A DNA stretch of 64,000 nucleotides, taken from an uncultured Pseudomonadales bacterium. Its GTDB lineage: Bacteria; Pseudomonadota; Gammaproteobacteria; Pseudomonadales; Cellvibrionaceae. Within the stretch, counting starts at the first letter, position 1. Every line of letters starts with the position of its first letter. The notes under the pieces are model-generated. The model was not told the DNA's origin. It ran no database searches and was given only the letters and a program-made list of their open reading frames with translations. This document shows positions 8,519-17,727 of this stretch, in pieces. The translations under genes were made by a program, and so were the position numbers. The DNA lies in the NCBI GenBank assembly GCA_947494095.1, contig CANLTI010000013.1, positions 20,458 to 84,457 of the forward strand. The letters are read 5' to 3'.

Positions 8519-9775
8519 TTAATCATCCTGTAATGCTGTAATAGGGTTAACGGCTGCCGCTTTATGTGCGGGCAATAAAGTTGCTAACAATCCAGAAATT
8601 ATCAATAACACAAGTGCTAAAATCGCCGTGGTAAAATCGATTGATGGGACGCCAAACCCAGGAATATCAAATTTAATCAACAACACAGCGAATAATTCTA
8701 ATACCGCAACACCAGTCACCAACCCGATATAACCGGCTAAGGCTGTAATCACTAAAGCCTCTTGTATAATTAAACCTACGATAGAGCCACGTGTTGCACC
8801 TAACGCTTTACGCAGCCCTATTTCGCGTGTTTTTTCTTTGACGACAATCAGCATAATATTACCCACACCAATAACGCCTGCCAGTAAAGTTCCTAGCGCC
8901 ACAAACCAACTAAACGCATTAAGGCCATTAAATAGTGCCACCACTTTCATGTAATTTTTTTCTGTATTGTAATACCCAAAGGCCGTTGTATCTTGTGGAT
9001 GCACATAGTAGTACTCCTTAAGCAAGGTCAATGCTTGCTCTTCTACCTCTGCGGCAGACACGCCATTTTTGGGCTTAATGCGTAAGCTACCAATATACTC
9101 AGTCTGATTAAATGCCGTACGCAATGTACTATTAGGAATTAAAATACGTGAGTCGTCACGGTATGAGTTTTCACTCGCAATAACGGACTGGTAAACGCCA
9201 ATAATCATGAAGTGGATACCAGCAATTTTTATACTTTGGCCTACAGGGTCTTCGTTAGGCTCAAAAATTTGTTTATAAACTTCAACACCTAAGACCGCTA
9301 CTTTTCTTTTTTGGGCATAATCATTGGCATTCACAAAGCGACCTTTAATAGGTGCATAACCACTGTTAATCGCTACTTCAGGGTGAGTACCACGAGCGAC
9401 AAATGTTCCGCTACGCTTACCGTGAACAATATATTGTTCTGCCTGCCAGCCGCCAAGCTCGTTAATTTCTACAACGGTTTGTGCGCCCTCTAGTTTTTTT
9501 CTTAGCATATCTCGGGCATCAATATTCCAATCCACTCGACGACCTTTAGCAAAGCCTTTATAAGCGTACTGTGTTGGGCTGCCTATCCAAATATAAAGTG
9601 TATTAGTGTTGCCCGAAAATCGATCAATAGCACCTTGCTTTAAACTGTTACCGGCACCGAGCAGCAGCACCAACATAAAAATACCCCAAAAAACACCAAA
9701 GGCTGTCAAACCTGTGCGCAACTTATGGCGGCTTAGGGTGTGTCCTATTTCTTGCCAGCGATCCATATCCCACAT
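8519..9775 (-). CDS. ABC transporter permease, MacB/FtsX type
   Basis: 418 residues from the ATG at 9775. That start is chosen over an upstream frame extension because GAGGAGG sits 6 bases before it and because it begins 1 base after the stop of the upstream gene. One N-terminal membrane helix (FGVFWGIFMLVLLLGAG), a large periplasmic MacB-type domain (about 50-280), then three C-terminal helices with the FtsX signature EKTREIGLRKALGA. It is a paralogue of the neighbouring permease, suggesting a heterodimeric MacB-like exporter whose ATPase is a separate polypeptide. The substrate cannot be told from sequence. Confidence 0.88.
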   Translation of the reverse strand: MWDMDRWQEIGHTLSRHKLRTGLTAFGVFWGIFMLVLLLGAGNSLKQGAIDRFSGNTNTLYIWIGSPTQYAYKGFAKGRRVDWNIDARDMLRKKLEGAQTVVEINELGGWQAEQYIVHGKRSGTFVARGTHPEVAINSGYAPIKGRFVNANDYAQKRKVAVLGVEVYKQIFEPNEDPVGQSIKIAGIHFMIIGVYQSVIASENSYRDDSRILIPNSTLRTAFNQTEYIGSLRIKPKNGVSAAEVEEQALTLLKEYYYVHPQDTTAFGYYNTEKNYMKVVALFNGLNAFSWFVALGTLLAGVIGVGNIMLIVVKEKTREIGLRKALGATRGSIVGLIIQEALVITALAGYIGLVTGVAVLELFAVLLIKFDIPGFGVPSIDFTTAILALVLLIISGLLATLLPAHKAAAVNPITALQDD

Positions 9776-9776
9776 A

Positions 9777-11036
9777 TTAGGCCTCCTCACGCATGGCTTC
9801 AATCGGAGAGATACGTGCAGCTTGCCAAGACGGCACAAGCCCAGCCACAGCACCCACGCACACCAAAACAAGTAAGGCGACTATGGCAATGTGAATATCA
9901 ACCTCGGGATGGCTAAAATACGGTAATTCAAGACCAATCTCATTAGTCATCCAGTTATATAACCCCAACAACCCAACCGACAAAACAAGCCCCACATAAC
10001 CGGCTATTAACGTGACAAGTAATGATTCCGATAATATGGTGTAAATGATTTGACGTGGGCGGGCTCCTAATGCTTTTCGTATACCAATTTCACGGGTTCG
10101 CTCTTTGACCGAAATAATCATAATATTGCTAATACCTACAATACCCGCCATCAAGGTTCCCAAACCAACAAACCATAAAAACAATCCAATACCTGCAAAA
10201 GTATTATTAATTTCTTCGGTTTCCTTCGCTAGGTCAAATAATCGAAGCGCGGTATTATCTTGAGGCGAAATTTTATGACGCTCTTTCAGCATGCCTAAAA
10301 TACGCTCGCTTAAAGCAATATTATCGACACCATTGTGTGGCACCACTGCAATCGACCCTATATTTTGGCCTTTACCAAACGTTTTTTGGAATGCAGCAAG
10401 CGGCATATAAATTCGCTCACTCATTCGCCCCTCCCAGCCCGAATCATAAAAAACACCCACTATTTTCACACTAACACCGTTAATGGCTATTTGATGGCCT
10501 ATGGGGTTATACTCATTTCCAAATAAACGCTCAGCAACCTTTGTGCCTACCACTACTACTTTTCGTGCATCAGCCTCATCAAAGTCATTCAACCTTCTAC
10601 CGTAGTGGTAGTTTTGATTTTTTTTGATTTTAAAATAATTAGCGCCTGCCCCAAGTACCGAAAAACTACCCGATTGCTGACCATAGGTGATATAAATATC
10701 TGCTCTAAAATTAGAGCCTAAAGGTTCTTCTGCCGCTATAATATTGATTTCAGTAAATTGATTTTTCAAAAAATCAACGTCCGACTCTTGTAATTTAATG
10801 TGGCGCCCTTGTGGCAACCCGCGATAAGGTAAAGAGGTTTTATTACTACTAATCCACATTGATGTTCGCACATCGCTACTGAAACTTTGTTCTATGCCAT
10901 TTTTGAGCCCTTGCCCTACGCCCAGCAAAAGCACCAACATAAAAATTCCCCAAAAAACACCAAAAGCCGTTAAAAATGTACGTAATCGATTTTGATTAAG
11001 GGTAAACCAAACTTCCTGTAAAGCATCAAGACTCAT
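9777..11036 (-). CDS. ABC transporter permease, MacB/FtsX type (paralogue)
   Basis: 419 residues with the same layout as its downstream neighbour: N-terminal helix (FGVFWGIFMLVLLLGVG), periplasmic domain, and three C-terminal helices containing ERTREIGIRKALGA. It sits 43 bases downstream of the ATPase gene and its stop is separated by 1 base from the next start, so expression should be coupled. In MacB the ATPase is fused to the permease; here ATPase and permeases are separate and there are two permeases, as in Lol-like and several antibiotic or peptide exporters. Inner membrane. Confidence 0.88.
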   Translation of the reverse strand: MSLDALQEVWFTLNQNRLRTFLTAFGVFWGIFMLVLLLGVGQGLKNGIEQSFSSDVRTSMWISSNKTSLPYRGLPQGRHIKLQESDVDFLKNQFTEINIIAAEEPLGSNFRADIYITYGQQSGSFSVLGAGANYFKIKKNQNYHYGRRLNDFDEADARKVVVVGTKVAERLFGNEYNPIGHQIAINGVSVKIVGVFYDSGWEGRMSERIYMPLAAFQKTFGKGQNIGSIAVVPHNGVDNIALSERILGMLKERHKISPQDNTALRLFDLAKETEEINNTFAGIGLFLWFVGLGTLMAGIVGISNIMIISVKERTREIGIRKALGARPRQIIYTILSESLLVTLIAGYVGLVLSVGLLGLYNWMTNEIGLELPYFSHPEVDIHIAIVALLVLVCVGAVAGLVPSWQAARISPIEAMREEA

Positions 11037-11079
11037 GTTTTATCACCGTACATACCGCACCTATTTTGATTAAGCCTAT

Positions 11080-11745
11080 TTAACGTTCAACCTGCCCATC
11101 CTTTAGTAGAATTAACCGCTCGGTTTGCTCTGCTATATCGTGCTCATGCGTTACAATCACGATGGTTTTACCTGTGCGATGCACCTCTTTAAAGACTGCC
11201 ATTACATCATCGGTTGTTGCGCTATCTAATGCGCCGGTCGGCTCATCAGCTAACACCATTCTAGGGTCTGTAATTAAAGCTCGAGCAATAGCAACGCGCT
11301 GCTTTTGCCCGCCAGATAACTCATTAGGCATATTTTTTGTGCGCTCGCCAAGACCGACCAAATCTAATAGTTTTTCAGCGCGGTAGTTACGTGCCTTTCG
11401 CCCTATTTTTTGATAGTACAACGGTAATGCAACATTCTCTAATGCGCTCTTGAAGGGAAGCAAATTAAAAGATTGAAAGACAAAGCCAATAAATCGATTA
11501 CGCAACTGCGCCGCTTTCACCTCAGACAAGCCGGCCGAAATAGCAGTATCGCCTAATTGATAAGCACCCTGATCATAAGTATCCAATAAACCAAGAATAT
11601 TGAGTAAGGTCGATTTTCCGGAACCGGAGGATCCCATGATCGAAACCATTTCACCATCATCAATCGATAAATTGACGCCTTTTAGCACATGCAGTCGCCT
11701 AGAATCACTTGTATAATGTTTGTGTATCCCTTCGAGAGAAATCAT
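11080..11745 (-). CDS. ABC transporter ATP-binding protein, MacB/LolD family
   Basis: 221 residues, the usual size for a stand-alone LolD/MacB-type ATPase. Walker A GSSGSGKST is at residues 38-46, a Q-loop lies in FVFQSFNLLPF, the signature is LSGGQKQRVAIARAL, and Walker B is MVLADEPTGALD followed by an H-loop in VIVTHEHD. First gene of the exporter operon (ATPase, permease, permease, adaptor) reading leftward. It should drive mechanotransmission through the two FtsX-type permeases rather than classical transport through the membrane. Confidence 0.92.
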   Translation of the reverse strand: MISLEGIHKHYTSDSRRLHVLKGVNLSIDDGEMVSIMGSSGSGKSTLLNILGLLDTYDQGAYQLGDTAISAGLSEVKAAQLRNRFIGFVFQSFNLLPFKSALENVALPLYYQKIGRKARNYRAEKLLDLVGLGERTKNMPNELSGGQKQRVAIARALITDPRMVLADEPTGALDSATTDDVMAVFKEVHRTGKTIVIVTHEHDIAEQTERLILLKDGQVER

Positions 11746-11962
11746 AATTAATACAACCTATGAGTGGCCTATTATTTTAATAACCCATGAGTGTACTCAC
11801 CAAACTTTAGCGCTTCAAGCTTTTGCTGATATACAATCTATTGATTAACACTTAAATTTAACATTGAAGTACATAGCTTATCGCCAAATGATTATCGTCA
11901 TATAAAATCACATTGAGTACCACATGAGACTTCTACCGAAAAGCCATACTAAGTAACCTGCT

Positions 11963-12568
11963 ATGTTTAAAGCCATTGCCAGCCCCACCCAATATACCCA
12001 TGAAGAAAAACGCAGTGAATTTATTGCCCATTTATACCCAGTGACTGAGCGTGAGCAGCTCATGGAGGCATTAAAATTAATCAAAATAAAATATCCTGAT
12101 GCGCGTCATTACTGCTGGGCCTATTTGATTGGTAACCCCCAGCAACCCATAACCGCAGCATTTAATGATGATGGCGAGCCTTCGGGTACAGCGGGAAGGC
12201 CAATATTGCACGTACTCACTCAGCGAGGAGCAGGCAATACCGGCGCTATTGTCGTGCGTTATTTTGGTGGTATAAAATTGGGAGCAGGAGGACTTGTACG
12301 CGCTTACGGCCAAGCCATTTCAAAAGCCTTAGATAATGCAAGCTGGAACGCTGTGGTACCACAAAAAAACCTAACAATAACAGCCCATTACGAAGATGAA
12401 CCTCATATACGCCATTATTGCGGAACCTTTAACGCTCAAGTTACAGATCAAAAATACAATACTGATGTTTGCTTACACTTGATACTGCCAGCCGATCAGC
12501 TAGAGCAATTTATACTAGCGATCAATCAAAAAACGGCCGGTAGAGCTATTATCAAGGTCAACGAATAA
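11963..12568 (+). CDS. yigZ: YigZ/IMPACT family protein
   Basis: 201 residues, the normal size. The N-terminal UPF0029 domain contains KRSEFIAHLYPV, DARHYCWAYLIG, NDDGEPSGTAGRPIL and VVRYFGGIKLGAGGL, which are hallmark blocks of the family; a C-terminal ferredoxin-like DUF1949 domain follows. Cytoplasmic; bacterial members are related to the eukaryotic translation regulator IMPACT but their exact role is unsettled. It is convergent with ung, with only 12 bases between the two stop codons and no visible terminator in the gap. Confidence 0.92.
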   Translation: MFKAIASPTQYTHEEKRSEFIAHLYPVTEREQLMEALKLIKIKYPDARHYCWAYLIGNPQQPITAAFNDDGEPSGTAGRPILHVLTQRGAGNTGAIVVRYFGGIKLGAGGLVRAYGQAISKALDNASWNAVVPQKNLTITAHYEDEPHIRHYCGTFNAQVTDQKYNTDVCLHLILPADQLEQFILAINQKTAGRAIIKVNE

Positions 12569-12580
12569 CACCAACACACA

Positions 12581-13270
12581 TTAAGCCTTTGAGTTAAGCT
12601 GCCACTCAATAGGCTCTACGTTATGCGCACTCAGGTATTCATTCGCCTGCGAAAAATGCTTACTGCCAAAAAAACCACGATAAGCCGATAGCGGCGAAGG
12701 GTGCGGCGCTTTTAATACGCAATGTTTTTGAGCATCGATAAAAGCCCCCTTTTTTTGTGCGTAGCTGCCCCACAACATGAAAACGACATGCTCACAATGA
12801 TCATTAACAGCATGTATAACGGCATCTGTAAATTGCTCCCAGCCTTTACCTTGATGCGAGCCGGCCTTACGCGCTTCAACCGTTAACGTGGCATTAAGCA
12901 ATAGCACGCCCTGATCTGCCCACGCCTGCAAATTACCGTGATTAGGCACAGTGAAATCAACATCCTGATGCAACTCTTTATACATATTACGCAGCGATGG
13001 AGGCACATCAACACCATAAGGCACCGAAAACGATAAACCATGCGCTTGCTTAGGGCCGTGATAAGGGTCCTGCCCCAGTATGACCACTTTGACATTATCA
13101 AGTACGGTGGAGTCTAGTGCGTTAAAAATCAATTTGCCTTCTGGGTAAATCGTTCGCTTGGCGCTTTTTTCGCCCAGTAAAAAAGAACGCAAGCTTTGCA
13201 TATATGGCTTATCAAATTCTGGCTGCAAGTATTGCAACCATGACTGATGAAGCTCAACTTGTTTTTTCAC
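12581..13270 (-). CDS. ung: uracil-DNA glycosylase (family 1)
   Basis: 229 residues. It excises uracil from DNA to begin base-excision repair. The water-activating loop GQDPYHG (catalytic Asp68), the pocket block LLLNATLTV, and the minor-groove intercalation loop [18 protein letters not shown] are all intact, so the enzyme should be active. It lies downstream of lysS on the same strand, separated by a clear terminator, so it is a separate transcription unit. Confidence 0.97.
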   Translation of the reverse strand: MKKQVELHQSWLQYLQPEFDKPYMQSLRSFLLGEKSAKRTIYPEGKLIFNALDSTVLDNVKVVILGQDPYHGPKQAHGLSFSVPYGVDVPPSLRNMYKELHQDVDFTVPNHGNLQAWADQGVLLLNATLTVEARKAGSHQGKGWEQFTDAVIHAVNDHCEHVVFMLWGSYAQKKGAFIDAQKHCVLKAPHPSPLSAYRGFFGSKHFSQANEYLSAHNVEPIEWQLNSKA

Positions 13271-13305
13271 TCTGCACCTCTGAGTAATTTAAAAAATATT
13301 CGCAT

Positions 13306-13331
13306 AAAAAAATACCCACCAAAAGGTGGGC
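13306..13331 (-). terminator. rho-independent terminator of prfB-lysS
   Basis: Read on the minus strand, CCCACC and GGTGGG form a 6-bp GC-rich stem with a 4-base T loop, directly followed by a run of seven Ts interrupted by one A (the A-run at 13306-13312 on the plus strand). It lies about 50 bases after the lysS stop and before ung. Confidence 0.85.
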
Positions 13332-13381
13332 ATTTAAATGACGCCTTAATCAGTAAGAGCGCAACTATCGCGCTCTAAAAA

Positions 13382-14911
13382 CTACGCTTCAGGTCGCATA
13401 TGCGGAAAGAGTAAAACATCGCGAATAGAAGCCGAATCGGTCAACAGCATAACTAATCGATCGATACCAATACCTTGCCCTGCGGTTGGCGGTAAGCCGT
13501 ACTCCAATGCACGCACGTAATCTGCATCGTAATGCATGGCCTCGTCATCGCCAGCATCTTTTTCGGCCACTTGTTTTTGGAAGCGCTCGGCTTGATCTTC
13601 AGCATCATTCAGCTCAGAAAAGCCATTGGCAAGCTCACGGCCACCCACAAAAAACTCAAAGCGTTCGGTGACAAACGGGTTGTCGTCTTTACGACGTGCC
13701 AGCGGTGAAACCTCAGCTGGATACTCAGTAATAAAGGTTGGCTGCTCTAACTTGTGCTCGGCAACAGCTTCAAATATCTCGATTTGAATTTTACCTAAAC
13801 CCCAAATAGATTTGCACTCGACACCCACATTTTTGGCGACGGCTTTGGCTTGCTCTAAATCGTTAAGCTGCTCAAGCGTAACATCGGTGGTATGCGCCAA
13901 TATGGCCTCAAGGACTGTTAAGCGCTCAAAAGGCTGGGCAAAGTCATAAGTAACAACTTCAGGCTCTTCGCCTTCTTTTGCAGGCTTAGTGCTATTAACG
14001 GTGGTAGAACCCAATACGGTCTCGGCCATGCCACGCAGCATATCTTCGGTGAGATTCATTAAATCTTGGTAATCAGCATACGCTTGATAAAACTCAAGCA
14101 TTGTAAATTCAGGGTTATGACGCGTGCTCAAACCCTCATTGCGGAAGTTACGGTTAATCTCGTAAACGCGCTCAAAACCACCCACAACCAAGCGTTTCAA
14201 ATAAAGCTCTGGAGCAATACGCATATACATATCAATATCTAATGCGTTGTGGTGTGTTTTAAAAGGACGTGCCGTTGCGCCGCCTGGAATCACTTGTAGC
14301 ATTGGTGTTTCGACCTCTACAAAGCTTTTGGCATTTAAATAGTTGCGAATATACTCAATGACTTTAGAGCGTATGGCAAATAAATTACGCACCTCAGGAT
14401 TAACGATTAGATCAACATAGCGCTGGCGATAGCGCATTTCTTGGTCGGCAAGACCGTGAAACTTATCGGGTAACGGGCGAAGTGATTTGGTGAGCATTTG
14501 AAACTCTTCGCAATTCACATATAGATCACCTTTACCTGACTTATGCAATATACCCTTAACGCCAACAATATCACCAATATCCCAAGCGCCATCATTGGCT
14601 TTCATTGCTTTTTGAGCGGTTTTGTCGGCATACACCTGAATGCGGCCACTCACATCTTGCAGCACCATAAAGGGTCCGCGCTTCGCCATAACACGGCCAG
14701 CTACAGCACTCACAAAACCCAGCTCTTCGAGCTCTTCTTTGGTTTTTTCGCCATGGGCTTGCTGCAATTGATCGGCGGTATGGGTACGGCGGAATTGATT
14801 AGGAAACGCATTGCCGCGCTCGCGAATATTCGCAAGCTTACCGCGGCGCTCAGCAATTAATTTGTTTTCGTCTTGCGCTTGCGGAGTATTATTTTTGTCT
14901 GACATATTCAA
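13382..14911 (-). CDS. lysS: lysyl-tRNA synthetase, class II
   Basis: 509 residues (507 if the second Met is used). Charges tRNA-Lys. The N-terminal OB-fold anticodon domain (about 60-170) precedes a class II catalytic core with motif 2 in [15 protein letters not shown], the substrate block [14 protein letters not shown], and motif 3 [11 protein letters not shown]. It is slightly longer than typical because of an insert near residues 300-325 rich in Lys/Glu ([14 protein letters not shown]). It follows prfB on the same strand by 73 bases, the conserved prfB-lysS arrangement. Confidence 0.97.
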   Translation of the reverse strand: MNMSDKNNTPQAQDENKLIAERRGKLANIRERGNAFPNQFRRTHTADQLQQAHGEKTKEELEELGFVSAVAGRVMAKRGPFMVLQDVSGRIQVYADKTAQKAMKANDGAWDIGDIVGVKGILHKSGKGDLYVNCEEFQMLTKSLRPLPDKFHGLADQEMRYRQRYVDLIVNPEVRNLFAIRSKVIEYIRNYLNAKSFVEVETPMLQVIPGGATARPFKTHHNALDIDMYMRIAPELYLKRLVVGGFERVYEINRNFRNEGLSTRHNPEFTMLEFYQAYADYQDLMNLTEDMLRGMAETVLGSTTVNSTKPAKEGEEPEVVTYDFAQPFERLTVLEAILAHTTDVTLEQLNDLEQAKAVAKNVGVECKSIWGLGKIQIEIFEAVAEHKLEQPTFITEYPAEVSPLARRKDDNPFVTERFEFFVGGRELANGFSELNDAEDQAERFQKQVAEKDAGDDEAMHYDADYVRALEYGLPPTAGQGIGIDRLVMLLTDSASIRDVLLFPHMRPEA

Positions 14912-14984
14912 ACCATTTTTTCTGTGAGTTGATAGCTATTGCTTAACGCATAGCTTAACTAAATAAAGAGAACCCGTTAAAATT

Positions 14985-16080
14985 TTAAAGCCCGGCTTTT
15001 AAGCTCGCCTCAATAAACTGATTCAGCCCGCCATCTAATACCGCTTGGCAGTTACTGCTTTGCACCGCCGTGCGCAAATCTTTAATACGCGAGTCATCTA
15101 AGACATAACTGCGAATTTGGCTGCCCCAGCCAATATCAGATTTACTATCTTCTAGTGCTTGCTTTTCGGCATTGCGCTTTAGCATTTCTTGCTCATACAT
15201 ACGTGCCCGTAGCATTTTCATCGCTTTGTCGCGGTTGGCATGTTGCGAACGCTCGCTTTGGCATTGCACAACAACACCTGTAGGCTCATGCGTCAAACGA
15301 ATCGCAGAGTCCGTTTTGTTGACGTGCTGACCACCGGCACCACTGGCGCGATACGTATCGACGCGTAAATCAGCAGGGTTAATATCAATGTCGATATTAT
15401 CGTCGATTTCGGGGGAAACAAACACCGACGAAAAAGACGTATGGCGACGATTGCCAGAATCAAACGGTGATTTACGCACTAAACGATGCACGCCCGTTTC
15501 GGTACGCAACCAACCAAAAGCGTATTCACCTTCAAAGCGAATAGTGGCACTTTTAATACCTGCCACATCACCCGCAGAAGCTTCTTCGAGCGTAGTTTTA
15601 AAGCCATTGGCCTCGCCCCAACGCAAGTACATACGCAAAATCATCTCGGCCCAGTCTTGTGCCTCGGTACCGCCAGAGCCCGACTGAATATCGAGATAAG
15701 CATTATTTGCATCCATTTCACCCGAAAACATACGGCGAAACTCTAGTGTTGCCAGCTGCGCATCCAGGCTCGCCACTTCCGTTCGAATCTCTTCTAGGGT
15801 GTCTTCATCGCTTTCTTCTACTGCAAAATCGAGCAACTCACGGTTATCAGCAACGCCTACTTCAAGGTTATCAATAGTGTTAACAACCGCCTCTAACGCT
15901 GAGCGCTCACGCCCCAGCTCCTGCGCCTTGGCAGGATCATTCCAAACATCAGGCTCACCCAGAAGTAGCTCTACCTCGTCTAAGCGCTCTTTTTTGACAT
16001 CATAGTCAAAGGTACCCCCTAAGCACAGCCGTGCGATCGGCCATATCTTTAAGGGCATTTACAATGGGGTTGATCTCCAT
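14985..16080 (-). CDS. prfB: peptide chain release factor 2, with programmed +1 frameshift
   Basis: The real start is the ATG at 16080. Translation gives 24 codons ([11 protein letters not shown]...LRGYL), then an in-frame TGA at 16008-16006; a +1 shift at CTT-TGA-C continues into [12 protein letters not shown] for 364 residues in all, the normal RF2 length. The factor releases peptides at UGA and UAA. The tripeptide SPF (in [11 protein letters not shown]) that reads the stop codon and the GGQ motif ([10 protein letters not shown], near residue 250) are intact. An ORF caller would begin at an internal ATG at 16058 in the wrong frame and miss the true N-terminus. It is first in the prfB-lysS operon. 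Confidence 0.97.
16005..16020 (-). promoter_or_regulatory. RF2 autoregulatory recoding site
   Basis: On the minus strand AGGGGG (16020-16015), a Shine-Dalgarno-like stimulator, lies three bases before the slippery CTT and the TGA stop, which is followed by C: the classic RF2 site. When RF2 is scarce, slow termination at TGA allows +1 slippage and more RF2 is made. Confidence 0.95.
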
Positions 16081-16888
16081 AGGAGGCTCTCTCACTTACG
16101 TTCTTTAAAGGCCGCGATTGTAACCTTTTTGAGCCCAAATGTCTGGCATTGTGATCAACCACTCACAACCTGTAACCCATAACGGTCAATACTCCAAAGC
16201 GCGCGACCCGCTAAAAGAGCAGCCGCTGCCATTGATTGATGGCTGTAACCATAAGAGATGGAATAAAGACTATACGCCTGAAGCCGCATGCAAAAGGCTA
16301 GATGATTGACTCGGATAAAACCCAGCAAAACGACTAAGCGTGACCCAGAACTCAACAGAGGTTTGTTTATAAAATGCTCTATACCCGATTAAATAATAGC
16401 CTTAACAGCAGGCAATAAAAAAGCCGCTAAGACGGTTAAGCTGTAGCAACTTTTTGTGATTAAGATTAGACGAAAGGAATACTAACTTATTGATTCAACC
16501 GTTTTTTAATGCCCCGATTACTCGCAGCTAATACAGCGATAATAAGGCGTTACATCGAGTTAAAGTTGTTCATCTCTGTTTTAATTATAACCCTACTTTT
16601 AATCGTTAAATGAGGCGTAGTGGGTGATCAAAATTAGGCAATTTTTTGAGTGTATGTCATTAGGTTTATTAACTTTTAAAATAGTGCAGTGACTTTAATC
16701 ACCTCTTAATCGGTGACCAAATTTAGTTTGCCGCAATAATTCAACCCTGTACGCGCCTGCATGACTGATACACCCGAAACCTCATTAGTGTCATTTTCTT
16801 TTAGTCACGCCCGCCCAGCCCTTTCACCCGTTTTTTATGCAACGTTAGGGTATACTATGGGCTATTTTAAATATTAAAGGATAATCCA
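16081..16888. other. gene-poor AT-rich region upstream of prfB
   Basis: About 800 bases with no credible gene. The prfB promoter must lie at its left end. A 66-codon minus-strand frame (16155-16355) lacks a ribosome site and resembles no family. The right part contains one member of a degenerate repeat pair (16753-16820) and, at 16850-16860, a TATACT -10-like box shortly upstream of a 45-codon frame. Confidence 0.5.
16753..16820 (+). repeat. REP-like repeat, copy A (degenerate)
   Basis: Shares with 17115-17183 the blocks ACACCC, TTAGTGTCAT, TTCTTTTA and a GCC-GCCC end, in the same order and orientation. The ends (GCCTGC on the left and GCCCGCCCAG on the right) do not pair as well as in copy B, suggesting decay. 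Confidence 0.5.
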
Positions 16889-17026
16889 ATGTTAAAATTG
16901 AATAATGCTGCAGTGGTTCTGTCCGCAAGCCTGGCTTCTCTATTTTTAATAGAATTAATATCTGTTCTTATTCCCTATGATGACCCGGGCGCTGAAAAGT
17001 TATTTATTGCGAAAGTTTTCCAATAA
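16889..17026 (+). CDS. possible 45-residue membrane peptide
   Basis: ATG at 16889 with AAAGGA about 8 bases upstream and a TATACT box about 35 bases upstream. The product is 45 residues with a 20-residue hydrophobic core (VVLSASLASLFLIELISVLI) and a short polar tail (PYDDPGAEKLFIAKVFQ). It would be a single-pass membrane peptide or an unprocessed signal-like peptide. I recognise no family. It lies exactly between the two REP-like copies. It could equally be a remnant of a longer gene. Confidence 0.35.
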   Translation: MLKLNNAAVVLSASLASLFLIELISVLIPYDDPGAEKLFIAKVFQ

Positions 17027-17114
17027 ATCTCTTAAAAATGAGGGTTAGATTTTTATCTGTTCGCATAAAGGCGAATTATATACTCGATTTTGAATTTTTT
17101 GATCCTTCAAACGC

Positions 17115-17183
17115 AGGGACAGGCACACCCAAAAAAATAGCCTATAAATCTTAGTGTCATATTCTTTTAACCAAGCCTGCCCT
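17115..17183 (+). repeat. REP-like repeat, copy B
   Basis: AGGGACAGGC at 17115 and GCCTGCCCT at 17175 form an imperfect inverted repeat bounding a 69-base element whose interior (TTAGTGTCATATTCTTTTAA) matches copy A at about 16790-16803. Size and palindromic GC ends fit REP-type or small MITE-type intergenic repeats. No transposase gene is present in the window. Confidence 0.55.
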
Positions 17184-17221
17184 AGCTTTTTATTTGTCGC
17201 TTGCCTACTTTTGTTATGCAT

Positions 17222-17635
17222 TTATTTAGAATATTTCTGTAAGTACTTTAATTGCTTAGGGGTTAAATACGATATCTCGGTCGATAGCCCAAATTCCGAA
17301 ATCCAATAGCCATTGTCATAGCGTCTAGCATGCACAATGTACGCTTTTCCTTCCTTGAATTGCATATTGCACATACAGCACCCTGCTTCCCATCCAGTTT
17401 CTAAACTGTTTAGATCGCCTTTGTAGGAATGAAGAATATCAAAGTGGGTATTAACCTCTCCTTCTGCGTTGCGCTCAATCTTAGTGACGGCTGCCATTGC
17501 GATAACATCATTGCGTTCGAAGGATTCTTTCGTTAACGTTTTGACACTCTCCCTTTTTCCACTAAATACTGGTGAGCATGCTAGAACTTTAGGGCACGCT
17601 ATTAAAAGGCTTAAAAATATAATTAGATACTTGAT
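17222..17635 (-). CDS. secreted TIMP/NTR-like protein, apparent AUC start
   Basis: The first ATG of the frame is at 17497 (91 residues), but the same frame is open upstream to a stop at 17650-17648 and there encodes a textbook signal peptide, KYLIIFLSLLIACPKVLA then CSPVF. No ATG, GTG or TTG lies in that extension; the only fitting start is ATC at 17635-17633, six bases after GGAG. Full product 137 residues, cleaved before Cys20 (or lipidated there). The body (VTKIERNAEGEVNTHFDILH, SYKGD, CCMCNMQFKEGKAYIVHA) resembles bacterial netrin/TIMP-like (NTR fold) domain proteins. The family usually begins CxC; here the second Cys is Pro. Function unknown. An ATG-to-ATC mutation or sequencing error is the alternative explanation. 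Confidence 0.6.
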   Translation of the reverse strand: MKYLIIFLSLLIACPKVLACSPVFSGKRESVKTLTKESFERNDVIAMAAVTKIERNAEGEVNTHFDILHSYKGDLNSLETGWEAGCCMCNMQFKEGKAYIVHARRYDNGYWISEFGLSTEISYLTPKQLKYLQKYSK

Positions 17636-17727
17636 CTTTCGCTCCAGTTATTTTTTAATATGCGCTATAAAAATATCAGACTGATAACCAGAATGACTTA
17701 AAACGAGTGCCTGCCCTCATAAAAAGC

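Noticed and set aside
16155..16355. 66-codon minus-strand frame upstream of prfB
   Set aside because: No ribosome site, no recognisable domain, and codon use unlike neighbouring genes.
16809..17220. Integron attC sites around the small genes (GCCTGCCC and TTATGC motifs)
   Set aside because: The GTTRRRY and RYYYAAC core sites do not pair as required, gene directions are mixed, and no integrase is present.
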